A stretch of DNA of 64,000 nucleotides, taken from positions 129,797,655-129,861,654 of the forward strand of contig NC_133324.1 in assembly GCF_042186555.1 (NCBI RefSeq), written 5' to 3'. Made by a program: the position numbers and the translations under genes. Positions 31,922 to 43,017 of the stretch are shown here, piece by piece (the first letter of the stretch is position 1; the number at the start of each line of letters is the position of its first letter). The DNA is from Aquarana catesbeiana. Taxonomy: Eukaryota > Chordata > Amphibia > Anura > Ranidae. Below the pieces are notes generated by a model. That model worked only from the letters and a program-made list of their open reading frames with translations. It had not been told where the DNA came from and ran no database searches.

Positions 31922-32957
31922 TATTAGATTTATTAATAGATGTATTATTACAAATGCATTAGGTTTATTAATAGATATATTATTACAAGTGCATTAGATT
32001 CATTAATCGATCGATCCATGATTAGAAATGTATTTGATTTGATATGAGATCTATAATTAGAAATTTATTAGATTTGATATGAGATCTATTATTAGAAATG
32101 TATTAGATTTGATGAGATCTTTTATTAGAAATGTATTAGATTTGATATGAGATCTGTAATTAGAAATGTATTCGATTTGATATGAGATCTATCATTAGAA
32201 ATGTATTAGATTTGATGAGATTTTTTATTAGAAATGTATTAGGTTTGATGAGATCTATTATTAGAAATGTATTAGATTTGATGAGATCTGTTATTAGAAA
32301 TGTATTAGATTTGATATGAGATCTTTTATTAGAAATGCTTCAGATTTATTAATAGATCTATGATTAGAAATGTATTCGATTTGATATGAGATCCATTATT
32401 AGAAATGTATTAGATTTAATGAGATCTATAATTAGAAATGTATTCGATTTGATATGAGATCTATAATTAGAAATGTATTCGATTTGATATGAGATCTATA
32501 ATTAGAAATGTATTAGATTTGATATGAGATCTATTATTAGAAATGTATTCGATTTGATATGAGATCTATAATTAGAAATGTATTAGATTTGATATGAGAT
32601 CTATTATTAGAAATGTATTAGATTTGATAAAATCTATTATTAGAAATGTATTCGATTTGATATGAGATCTATAATTAGAAATGTATTAGATTTGATATGA
32701 GATCTATAATTAGAAATGTATTAGATTTGATATGAGATCTATTATTAGAAATGTATTCGATTTGATATGAGATCTATAATTAGAAATGTATTAGATTTGA
32801 TATGAGATCTATTATTAGAAATGTATTAGATTTGATATGAGATCTATTATTAGAAATGTATTAGATTTGATATGAGATCTATTATTAGAAATGTATTAGA
32901 TTTGATATGAGATCTATTATTAGAAATGTATTAGATTTGATATGAGATCTATTATTA
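31922..32957. repeat. 35-bp satellite, about 27 ordered copies plus diverged copies
   Basis: The unit contains 'ttagatttgatatgagatct' followed by 'attattagaaatgta' (35 bp, with a BglII site agatct). The left part to about 32030 is diverged and the right end is nearly identical from copy to copy, as expected of recent homogenisation. It ends about 440 bp before the AP3B1 start codon. Confidence 0.96.
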
Positions 32958-33150
32958 GGGTTATGATGAGAATTGTACAGCTCAGGGAAGAGAGTTCACA
33001 ATGAATGAAGAAGTTGGCTCATCGCCACGTGTAATGTCAACAAAAGCACACCACGCACTTGATCCCATGAAATATTTTATTAGATTTTATGAAACGTTCA
33101 TTATAACATAGCAGATCACAAACTCCTCCCCCTGACTGAACTCAGCTAAA

Positions 33151-33397
33151 GTTGACAAGTACCTGGGCACGTGACGCCCCTTTACAGACGGGACGGCACG
33201 CCCATGGAGAGTTCTCAGCGTGCGATTGGCTGTGTGGCGGCAAAGCCGGAATTCGGAGTCCGGCGCAGCCCCGCCCTCCTCCTCCTGTGCGCCGTGTCAG
33301 CTCTCAGCCCCCATCACGTGACCTCTCCCTCCACTTCCGTAGTAGACACAGCGCTATTCCCGGTCCCCGTTATCGGAGGAGTCAACGGCACCCCGTC
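33151..33397 (+). promoter_or_regulatory. AP3B1 proximal promoter and 5' UTR with CLEAR-type E-boxes
   Basis: A CpG-rich block directly upstream of the start codon. It contains TCACGTGAC at 33314-33322, which matches the TFEB/CLEAR (GTCACGTGAC) element at nine positions. A second CACGTG lies at 33168-33173. An inverted CCAAT box (ATTGG) is at 33225-33229 and an ETS site (ACTTCCG) at 33333-33339. There is no TATA box. Because AP-3 serves lysosome and lysosome-related organelle biogenesis, a CLEAR element is biologically sensible. The start site is inferred at about 33300-33360. Confidence 0.7.
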
Positions 33398-33570
33398 ATG
33401 TCTACTTCCAGCACCAGCCTCACCTACAATGACTACAACTCAGGAGGAGGAGGAGGAGGCGGAGGCGGCGGCGGCGGGGGGGATTCGGCGGAGCTGGGAC
33501 AGGAGGCCACGCCGGGCGGCAGCGGCTCCACATCAGCAGGCTTCGGGCTCTTCAGTGTTGACCTGAAAAA
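33398..33570 (+). CDS. AP3B1: AP3B1 first coding exon (AP-3 complex subunit beta-1, N-terminus)
   Basis: From ATG at 33398 the frame encodes 57 full codons plus two bases. It starts MSTSSTSLTYNDYNS, followed by 13 glycines and DSAELGQEAT, then FGLFSVDLK. The E-L-G-Q-E-A-T and F-G-L-F-S-x-D-L-K-K words are those of the vertebrate AP-3 beta3A N-terminus. The exon ends at 33570, before GTAAGA, a strong donor in phase 2 that splits the second Lys codon. The protein is the large beta subunit of AP-3, which sorts cargo such as LAMPs and tyrosinase from endosomes to lysosome-related organelles. Its loss in humans causes Hermansky-Pudlak syndrome 2. The glycine tract is much longer than the short one I know from mammals. 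The upstream in-frame codons are 5' UTR. Confidence 0.93.
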
Positions 33571-34133
33571 GTAAGAGTGGGTGTGGGGCACTCTGAGGGG
33601 CGCACACTGGGGGGCCCTCTCTCTCTCTCTCTTCACTCACCACACTGCTGAGAACTTCCCCTGTACAGCCTGTTGCTGTCTCTCCACATTGTGAGTTTTC
33701 TGGTTGTAGATTATTGGGGGGTGTTAAAGAGGAACTCCACCCTTGACTTTTCAATCCATAACTATGTCCTTGTGTTAGTCTAGGACGGTCCACCTATGTG
33801 CATGAGTGTTTGTACGCAGGAAAAGAAGTCCCCAACCCCCCCCCTTTTAAAAAAAAAAAAAAAAACTCACAGGGATGGATATATGTGGGGGCATTAAGAA
33901 TCGGGGGAGGGTCATACCTCTGTGGGTTGGTTGCACAATGGCCTGCGTTTCTGCGAAATGTGCTGCTCTTTAGCAGGGTGCCATTAATGATCAGCAGATC
34001 TACCCATTGCAGTCCTGTCCGGTCATGTTTTTATGTAGGGGTCGGGGACTTTCCCCATGTTTCCCGCAGGTACGAGCGGACCATTTTATTGAATAGGCTG
34101 CATTTGCTAGGGCACAAGTGTGGAGCTAGTCTT

Positions 34134-34515
34134 AAAGTGGTTGTAAACCCCTACATATAGCCAGTGAAGGGACTATCTTCAGGATACACAGAGATGAAAC
34201 CAATCCTCCTACATAAGTTGTACCTGTCTGTCTGCAGTCTTCTTTTCTCTACATCCATTCAAAGTGCTGAATTTACAAGCTTGTCTGAAAGTTCGGTTCC
34301 TCGCCCCCTTTTTTTCTGACGTTACACTCTGCAGAGCTCAGTGATGAGAGCTCTGAGAGCTGATTGGAGGGAATGGACACACCCCCTCCTTCATACAGGA
34401 AAAGAGATGAGGTCGTCATTCTGCTGGAGCTCCCTTCCCTGTCACATTTTTTTGCTTGGTGTCAGAAAGACATATCAGAAGTGACTCATGCTGATGACAG
34501 AGGAAAGAAGCAGCA
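34134..34515 (+). mobile_element. AAGTGGTTGTAAACCC-type MITE, copy 2, truncated
   Basis: It starts 'aaagtggttgtaaacccc' and follows the interior of the copy at 19434-20353, including 'agaagtgac/ttcatgctgat' and 'gaggaaagaagcagcagac'. The right terminus is missing. Confidence 0.75.
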
Positions 34516-34534
34516 GACGGAAATGTCACTTAGG

Positions 34535-35065
34535 GGTTTATTTGCTAAACCCGGAGAGTGCAAAACAATTGGGCTCACTTCTGCATAGAAACCAATCAAC
34601 TTCTGTGCTCAGCTTTGGTAATAAAACCTGCAAGCTGATTGGTTTCTATGCATAAGGCCAGGTTCACACTGGTGCGACATACGCTCCGACATTGGGAACT
34701 CATGTCACGGAATGGTTCCCTATGAGAGCCGTCTTAACTGGTCCAAATTTTAAAAAGGTTCCTGCACTGCTTTGGTCCTACTTCAGTCCATTGATTATCA
34801 TTGAAGTCGGATCCTTGTCCTAACCATCTGACATGTGACTCCGACATGGTGATTACAGCAGCAGTAAAAGGAATTTATTTCACACTGGGATTGATTGGTC
34901 AAAGGAACAGTCAGACTATCTCCAAGTCTGAGCACAATCTTATCTTGTTCGAATAGAAGTAGGACCGATGGCAAAGTAGGATAACAGTCGTGTCGTACCA
35001 GTGTGAGCCCGTCCTTGGTCAGCCTGAAGGCTGCATTCTCCAGCTTTAGTAAATAAATCACACAG
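34535..35065. mobile_element. Nested MITEs (TATTTGCTAAA type containing a GGTTCACACTGG type)
   Basis: The outer ends are 'tttatttgctaaacccgga' and 'ctttagtaaataaat'. The inner ends are 'ggccaggttcacactggtgc' (34658) and its approximate complement near 34995-35018. The inner element has 'gtcggatcc'-rich sequence and no coding potential. Confidence 0.55.
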
Positions 35066-35215
35066 TGCTTTTAGGCTAAGTTCACACTGGCATTAAAAGC
35101 AGGTGTTGGAGAGGTGTTAAAAACACCCCTCAAACGCCTATGCAAATAGTGTGAACAGCACTGTGCTGTCCATTGTAATATCAAAAAACGTGAAGCGTTA
35201 GAGACGCGTCTCTAA

Positions 35216-37667
35216 TGCCGCGTACACACGAGCGGACTTTCCGGCATACTTGGTCCGGCGGACCATAGTCCGCGGAACAATCCAACCGTGTGTAGGCTCC
35301 GGCGGACTTTTCCAGCGGACTATTTCCCAAAAGCCCGCCGGACCTAGATTTAAAACATGTTTTAAATCTTTCCGACTTTCTGGCAGAAAGTCCGCTCGTC
35401 TGTGTGCTGGTCCGACGGAAATCCCGCTCGTCTATATGCTGGTCCAACGGACCCGATACGACGCAAGGGCAAGGTATTGCATTTCGCACTCGCTGCAATA
35501 GGAAAAACAAATTTTCCTATTGTGGCGAGCGCGGGGCATACCAGGCCCTTAGGTCTGGTATGAATTATAAAGGGAAGCGGCGTGGGGTCCCCCCCTAAAA
35601 TCCATACCAGACCCCGATCCGAGCACGCAGCCCGGCCGGTCAAGAAAGGGGGTGGGGACGAGCGCCCCCCCCCCCCTCCTGAACCGTACCAGGCCGCATG
35701 CCCTCAACATGGGGGGTGGGTGCTTTGGGGGAGGGGGGGCCCTGCGGGGCCCCCCCACCCCAAAGCACCTTGTCCCCAATTTGATGAGGACAAGGGCCTC
35801 TTCCCGACAACCCTGGCCGTTGGTTGTCGGGTCTGCGAGCGGGGGGCTTATCGGAATCTGGGAGCCCCCTATAATAAGAGAGCCCCCAGATCCCGGCCCC
35901 CCCACCCTATGTGACTGAGTATAGGGTACATGGTACCCCTACCCATTCACCTAGGGAAAAAGTGTCATTAATAAAACACACTACACAGGTTTTTAAAATA
36001 ATTTATTAAACAGCTCAGGGGGGGGTCTTCCTCCAGCTTCAGGGGTCTTCTTCCGGCTTCAGGGGTCCCTCCGGTTCCTCTTCTCCCGGCGTCTGGTTGG
36101 TTCTTCTCCGCTCTCTCCTACCTCTTCTCCTGGTGTTCCAGTTCTTCGGCCGGCTCCTCCGCTGTCTTCAGGCCGCTCTTTTGCCAGCGGAGGTCCGGAC
36201 TTCTGGGCTTCTTGTCTTCTTCCCTCTTCTCTTCTCCAGATGTTGACACAACGGTCTCTCCGGCTGGACTGCTCTCTGAGGGCTCCATTGTGACTTATAT
36301 AGGCGGAGACCCCGCCCCCCTGGACATGCTGGGACTGTTAAGTTTTAGGGGGCGTGGTCAACATCACCCGGTGACCACGCCCCCTAAAACATCACAGTCC
36401 CAGCATGCCCAGAGACTGTGACATTATAAGGTGGCGGGGTCTCCGCCTATATAAGTCACAACGGAGCCCTCAGAGAGCAGTCCAGCCGGAGAGAGGGTCG
36501 TGTCAACATCTGGAGAAGAGGGAAGAAGACAAGAAGCCCAGAAGTCCGGACCTCCACTGGCAAAATAGCGGCCTGAAGACAGTGGAGGAGCCGGCCGAAG
36601 AACTGGAACACCAGGAGAAGAACCGACCGGACATCGGGAGAAGAGGAGCCAGAGGAAGACCCCCCCCCGGAGCTGTTTAATAAATTATTTTAAAAACCTG
36701 TGTAGAGTGTTTTATTAATGACACTTTTTCCCTAGGTGAATGGGTAGGGCAGTGGTTCTCAACTCCTGTCCTTGGGACCCACTAACAGGCCAGGTTTGCA
36801 AGATAACTGAAATACATCACAGGTGATATCATTTGCTGCTCAGTGATTGCAGTATTCTAATCTGCATCTCCCCAAGGTAATACTTAAATTCTGGCCTGTG
36901 GACTGGAGTTGAGAACCACTGGGATAGGGGTACCATGTACCCCATACTCATTCACATAGGTTGGGGGGGCCGGGATCTGGGGGCCCTCTTATTGTAGGGG
37001 GCTCCGGGATTCCGATAAGCCCCCGCCCGCAGACCCCGACAACCAACAGCCAGGGTTGTCGGGAAGAGGCCCTTGTCCTCATCAACATGGGGACAAGGTG
37101 CTTTGGGGTGGGGGGGCCCTGCAGGGTGCCCCCTCCCCCAAAGCACCCACCCGCCATGTTGAGAGCATGCGGCTTGGTACGGTTCAGGAGGGGGGGGGGC
37201 GCTCGCTCGTCCCCACCCCCTTTCCTGACCGGCCGGGCTGCGTGCTCGGATCGGGGTCTGGTATGGATTTTAGGGGGGACCCCACGCCGTTTTTTTCGGC
37301 GTAGGGGCTTCCCTTTATAATCTATACCAGACATAAGGGCCTGGTATGACCCGCGACGGGGCTCGCAAGGTGTCAATCTCGCCGATAAAAGCAGCAAGAT
37401 TGACTTCCTTTTCTAGTCCCGTCGCACCTGAGTCACGTTCAAAATGAACGGACTTCTCCATGTGTGGGCAAGTCCGTTCATTCTGAAAGTCCGCCGTAAC
37501 TCTGGCGAAAGTCCGTCGGAAAGACGGGCGGACTTAGCCCGCCGGAAAGTCCGGTCGTGTGTGGGCAAGTCTGTCCGTTTTAAAGTCTGGCGCACCTGGC
37601 GGACAAAGTTCGTCGGAAAGTGTGCCGGACCAAGTATGCCAGAAATTCCGATCGTGTGTACGCGGCA
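35216..37667. mobile_element. Large palindromic element, about 1.1-kb arms, TAA target duplication
   Basis: The ends TGCCGCGTACACACGA (35216) and its complement (ending 37667) are flanked by TAA at 35213-35215 and 37668-37670. Left arm 35216-36360 and right arm 36372-37667 are inverted copies, and the right one is longer because of a 172-bp MITE. The centre is 'ttttagggggcgtggtca' and its exact complement, with an 11-base loop (36361-36371). Each arm has 'acttatatagg', a TATA-like word, about 75 bp from the centre and pointing outward. Frames in the arms are low-complexity and I call no gene. Confidence 0.9.
36750..36921. mobile_element. hAT MITE, 172 bp
   Basis: The ends CAGTGGTTCTCAACTCC and GGAGTTGAGAACCACTG are almost perfect complements. 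The 8-bp flanks gggtaggg (36742) and ggataggg (36922) differ at one base. It sits in only one arm of the palindrome, so it arrived after the palindrome formed. Confidence 0.92.
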
Positions 37668-37805
37668 TAAGTCTCATTTCAAGTCAGGAGGCATTTGAAG
37701 CCTCCCATTCAAGTCTGTGGTAACGCTTGGCAAATGCTCTCAGGCAGTTGCGGTGCGTTTGTGGGGAGTTAAGATTAGTTTATTTCCTGTAATGGAATAA
37801 GCATT

Positions 37806-37840
37806 TGTGTGTGTGTGTGTGTATGTGTATGTGTGTGTGG
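37806..37840. repeat. (GT)n microsatellite, interrupted
   Basis: GT dinucleotides with two A interruptions, followed by a G run. Confidence 0.85.
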
Positions 37841-37999
37841 GGGGTTTAACGTGCCTTAACGCTCATCAAACGCTTCCAGACTGCCCAGAGGGTGTTTGAG
37901 GAGCATTTTTTACTCATCATTAATGCTTGTAAAATACCAGTCTAATGCCCATACTAACACTGTAGGAGTGTGAACAAGCTCTAAAAGCGGTAGTAAACC

Positions 38000-38800
38000 G
38001 CATAGAAACAAAATATTGGGCCCTGGGCAGTTTAACCCCCTCCCGCCTGCGATCTGGCTGAGCCGTTAATGGAAGTCGTACTGTAAGCACGGTGCCCACG
38101 TGCCGTGCTCTGTGATCGCTGAGTCCTTCGGGGTAAAGGTCCAATCAGGGTGGATTAGATTTAAATCTAGGAAAAAGGCTTGATTTAAATCATAATTTTT
38201 AAAGAGCAACTGTCATCTATCCTGCAGGGGCTCCACCTCTGACCCGCTGTTGACTCACCGACACTCCCATTTACTTTAATGGGACGGCTGGTGATGCGGC
38301 AGTGACACAACAAGGTGAGGGATGTGGTGGCAGCAGGTGAGTGGATGCCCGCTAACAGGCACTGCCATGATGGATCTGAAATGACAGGTGCTCTTTAAAT
38401 GTAAGGACTCATTCTTGCTGGTAGTTGGAATCTGTAATATTTTCAAACAAAATGAAGGTTTCCTATTTAGAATAATAAGCTGTCAGGTTAGTAAAACAGC
38501 GGTATCAGAACCAATTCAATCATACAGTTTGTTGTGTACATAGATTTGGAAACCAATTGGATAAAGGAATATTCCTGAACTTTGTTTTATCTCATAGTTA
38601 CTGTGATATTGTGTGAATGCATCAATGGCAGTGCATGTTATCGCAGCTTGCAGAGCTTGGATTCATTGAATGAGTTTACCAAAAATGAAAATATTGCAGA
38701 ATATACAGCCTCATGCTACATAACTAAGCTCCATTTTATGCTGAAATAAACTAAATTGATACTGTATCTTAATTAATTTAAGACCTGGGCTATTTTTCAG
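38000..38800. other. No recognised feature
   Basis: Mixed sequence. 38000-38140 resembles the start of a TTAA-type element ('tttaaccccctcccgcctgc' near 38031), but no matching end was found. The remainder shows no gene. Confidence 0.45.
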
Positions 38801-38802
38801 AC

Positions 38803-39877
38803 TTGTTTACAAGTTAAAATCATTTTTTTTTGCTATAAAATTACTTAGAACCCCCAAATATATGTATGTATGTATTTTTTTTTTTTCTAACACCCTAGAA
38901 AATAAAATGGCGGTTGCTGCAATACTTTCTGTCACACCGTATTTGCGCAGCAGTCTTACAAGCGCACTTTTTTTAAAAAAAAAAAAAATACACCTTTTAG
39001 AATTAAAAAAATAAGACAACAGTAAAGTTAGCCCAATTTTTTTTAATATTGTGAAAGATAATGTTTCGCTGAGTAAATTGATACCCAACATGTCATGCTT
39101 CAAAATTGTGCAGGCTCGTGGAATGACAACAAACTTTTACCCTTAAAAATCTCCATAGGCGATGTTTAAAAAATTCTACAGGTTGCATGTTTTGAATTAC
39201 AGAGGAGGTCTAGGGCTAGAATTATTGCTCTTGATCTAACGATTGCGGTGATACCTCATATGTGTGGTTTGATCACCGTTTTCATATGCAGGTGATACTC
39301 ATGTATGCGGTCGCTTCTGCACGCGAGCTCGGCGGGACGGGGCGCGTTTTAAATTCTTTTATTTTTTCTTATTTATTTTACTGTTTATTTTTACACTGTT
39401 ATTTAAAGAAAAATGTATAAACATCCCTTGTAATAGGAAAAAAAAGCATGACAGGACCTCTTAGATATGAGATCTGTGGTCAAAAAAACCTCAGATTTCA
39501 TATTTACACCAAAATGCAATAAAGAAAAAACAAAAAGGTAGTTAAAAAAACAAATAAAATAAATGTCCCTTTAAGAGCTATGGGCGGAAGTGACGTTTTG
39601 ACGTCGCTTCCGCCCTGCAATTGTATGAAGCCGAGCGGAGGCCATCTTCCCCCTCACTCAGCTCCATACCTAACATGGAAGGGGACGTGGGCGGCTCCGG
39701 TAAGCAGCGGAGGGAGGGGGGGCCCCCTCTCCCGCCACCGATAAAAGTGATCTTGCGGCGAACCTGCTGCAGAGACCACTTTTATCTGAAAGTGGACTGC
39801 CCGCTGAAGAAGTGGATACCGGGGTTATGGCAGCTAGCTCAAAGTACTACTGTATAATGGCGGTCCGTAAGTGGTTG
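38803..39877 (-). mobile_element. TTAA-target element, copy 3, ends decayed
   Basis: It runs antiparallel to the copy at 56488-57721: both share 'taaaatggcg' with 'ttgctgcaatac', 'gaggaggtctagggctagaa' and 'acctcatatgtgtggtttga', in opposite order. The right end 'gtaagtggttgaa' has lost the exact TTAA. Confidence 0.7.
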
Positions 39878-39895
39878 AATAGAAAACTATCCTAA

Positions 39896-40115
39896 TGGCC
39901 CCGTACACACGATCCGAAAATCGGACAAAAAATACAGCGTTCGATGCGTTCGTACGATAATCAGATTGTTAGTACAGAGCTTTCGAGAGCTGATCACGAC
40001 AGTTCATCCAATATTATTCAATCCGACAAGCACGAAAATTTTCCCCATACGATACCAGATCGTACGCTTTTCGTTTTAGTCAGTACAGTTGTCATCCGAA
40101 AATACAAGAAATGCA
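39896..40115. mobile_element. GTACACACGATCCGA-type MITE, partial
   Basis: It starts 'ggccccgtacacacgatccg' after TAA. It has 'cgatacgatac'-like alternating CpG-rich sequence typical of this MITE group, but I could not identify its other end. Confidence 0.45.
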
Positions 40116-40130
40116 CTAGATCCCATGACT

Positions 40131-42790
40131 TTTTTTTTTTTTACTTACCTGACCCCGATCCTTCTCCTGACCGGGAACAAGCACACCAACTCTACCTAGT
40201 GTCTCGTGTCCTGATTGGATGGATTGATAGCAGCGCAGCCATTGGTTCCCGCTGCTGTGGATCAAATCCAATGATGCGGTGGTGGGGCTGAGTCCTGCAT
40301 TCTGTGCGAATAGACACAGATGCGGGACCCGGGAGCGTGCCCGCACGGGTGTCCACCAAGGAGAGTGTTTATCTAACGTGGACACTCGATGCGGGGAGGA
40401 GCCACCAGATCCGCTGAGGGACCCCAGAAGATGTACATCGGGGCTACTCTGTGCAAAACAAACTGCACAGTGGAGGCAAGTATGATATGTTTGTTAGCAT
40501 GTGTTAGCATGTTAGCATGCTCAGTTCTCTAGCTGTGATAAGAACCCAGCCTGCTCCACTCCAATGATCAGACTAATGCTGACACCCCCTGCCCCCTCTC
40601 TGCACACAGCCTTTCACTGGGAAGACCAGTGTGCTGCTGTTTCTCCTCCCCCAGCTCTCTGATCTCATTATGCAGCTGAGAACAGAGGGTATATGATCAC
40701 TTATAAAAAAGGAAGGGGACGCTATTTATGTTTTTTTATATCGGTAAACAAATGTTTTGCCTTTCATTTCTATTTTAAACTGAATAGGTTGATTTACAAG
40801 GTGAGTGTTTCATATAGTTTAAAGTAAGACAAAAAAGGAGAGAAGAGAGCTGATAAGCGGCTTGTGTTAAAGGGACATCTACACTGATAATCAGGGCACT
40901 GATTATCTGTGCAGTACTCGCCAGTGCAGCCTACCAGTGCCCATAAGTTAAGGTGAAAAAAATGATCTGTTTGTAAAACTTTAAAATAAACTATAAACTT
41001 TTTTTTTTTTTTTAATTTTACTTTCACTTTCAATGATAATGGTAAACAGGACAAAGCGAGAGAGTGAATCACCCTAATGGGGACACTTGGAAATAAAACT
41101 GAAAGATGTTTTAATCCCTCTCCACTTTATCCAAAACTAAAGAAAGTTTTTTAGTTTAGTTGCTGGAATATGTGTGACCAGGACCAAGATGGGGGGGAGG
41201 GTGGGTCAGTACCGCTGGTGTGCAGATAGCAGCTCATGGCCTCCCTTCTACCCCTCTGCAGTGTTCTATCTGTTATGACTGAGCTCCTGCTATCACACGG
41301 CATTCCAGCATGCCCACACTCGGCCCCCCTGTCAACACGAAAAAATAGACGATTAATAACTATTATTATTCACTATTATTAATCTCCTTTTTCGGGAGAA
41401 CCTCATTGTCATACAGACATACTTCTAAGTCCTACAAACATTTATTTTATATGGAGAAGATCTGAGTACAGGGTATGCATGGCCTGAAAATTGGCTGTTT
41501 CAATAGAAATCTTGGTCCCTGCATACCGCTGTGTGTTCAACAGAAGCCCCTGGCTTTTATTGAAGGGTCGTACTGGAAAACTAGCACCCGATCTAATGCC
41601 TGCAACACTGATCTGTATATTCTGATGGGGGAAATCCTCTGCTTTCAGAATACAATCGAACAGCGCCTGTATCAACATTTATATGTGTTGATGCAGGGAT
41701 TTGTTAGGTTTTTTTTTTTTTTTTTTCTTCAACCTGCAATTTTTATACCCAGCTTACAGTCCCATCCTGTGCTTTTCTCTTTCAGGTGGTTCGTAAAGCA
41801 GAGCATGGGACAATCTGTTTTTTTGAATGGTAGGGAGGGGAGGGGGGCAGAGATGTGACCGTAGCCCTGGGGTCTCTTACCATATAAATTAAATGATTTG
41901 CAGGAGTATGCCTGTATGACAGTGAGGTCCTCCCAAAAAAAGGGAAATGTTTTCCTGCTTTATATCTGTAAGGCTGGGATCACATTATTGCGAATTAGAT
42001 GCGTTTTACACTGAATCTAATTTACATAACATGTGAGTGTGACTGGCTTTCAATGGAGCCGGTTCACACATGTCTGGGGTGGCTGCAGTGCAAATTTGAA
42101 AAGGGCCCTGTGCATTTTTGAGTCTGGTTCAGGTGCAAATTCAGGGAAAAACTTGCACCTGAACCGGTGAATGCAAACGCACAGAACATGGGATTACAAA
42201 CTGCATGTAAATCCCTTGCCGGCACTCCCAGCAGCAGCTGCAAAATGATCACATACCCCAGAAAGAGCCTGAGCGGCACACCAAGTTATCATAGGACCTG
42301 TGTGTACCCAGCCTAAGGGCGATCTTGCCTGGAGTTGGGCATTGGTATTTCTTTCAGCATGAACCGTCCAATAAAACAGACAAAAAGGATGGCTGGACCG
42401 CACAGAAAAAAGTAGGACCGTGTGAAAGAAAAAAAAACACTGGAACAAACCCAGTCTAAAGTATATTTTTGCTTCGTTGTTCTGAGTAACACCTACCTAG
42501 TTTGTGCAGGAGTGGGAGATTTCCTTTTACTTTCTGTCCCAGGGACACAGCGAGATGTTGGAGGATAGTCCCTCTCGCTTTTCGAGGGTTGAGCAGGTTT
42601 ATCCTTTGGAAAATTTCCTTCCTGTTCCTGTGACAGTTCAAAACATTTGGATGTCCCATTATTTTCTGTGCAGCAGACAGTGGTCACTAGTACCGATGGT
42701 GAGAGTGAATCTCCCCAGCAGGGACACAAACAGCTATATTTAAAAGAAACTAAATTTGACAAGGGGTCTAACCCTTCCTAAAATGCATAT
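40131..42790. other. No gene recognised; scattered short repeats
   Basis: Includes a T-tract at 40131-40142, another at 41000-41013, and a block at 42490-42770 related to 26450-26570 ('gacaggaagtga', 'gtctaaccctt/ataaccctccctta'). No protein similarity was seen on either strand. Confidence 0.5.
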
Positions 42791-43017
42791 ACTGGGATAC
42801 CTTGGTTTGCGAGTAACGCAGTATACAAGCGCTTCTTAAGACTAGCCATATTTTAAAAATAAAAACCTGACTTGATTTGCGAGCACTGTCTCACAAGACG
42901 AGCAGGACTCAAGCCGCTGGTGTATGGATTACAGTATGTGGCCAGAGGTCCGGGGGCGCTGGAGAACTCGGAGACACTCTGAGACACTCCCAGCTGGGTG
43001 GGGCGGGTGTAACATTC

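Larger units (their letters stand above)
35073..37980. mobile_element. MITE host with TTCACACTGG termini, split by the palindrome
   Basis: 'ggctaagttcacactggcat' at 35073 is mirrored by 'aggagtgtgaacaagc' near 37963. The interior continues across the insertion: the text on both sides concerns short 'caaacgc' and 'ttaacgc' words. The palindromic element at 35216-37667 interrupts it. Confidence 0.55.

Noticed and set aside
33152..33397. Upstream in-frame start for AP3B1 at 33152
   Set aside because: The added residues do not resemble AP3B1 and lie in the CpG-rich promoter. The ATG at 33398 gives the conserved protein start.
35549..35918. G/P-rich frames in the palindrome arm as a protein gene
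   Set aside because: Several frames on both strands are open because of G and C homopolymer runs. The mirrored arm and the copy at 54600 do not preserve any one frame.
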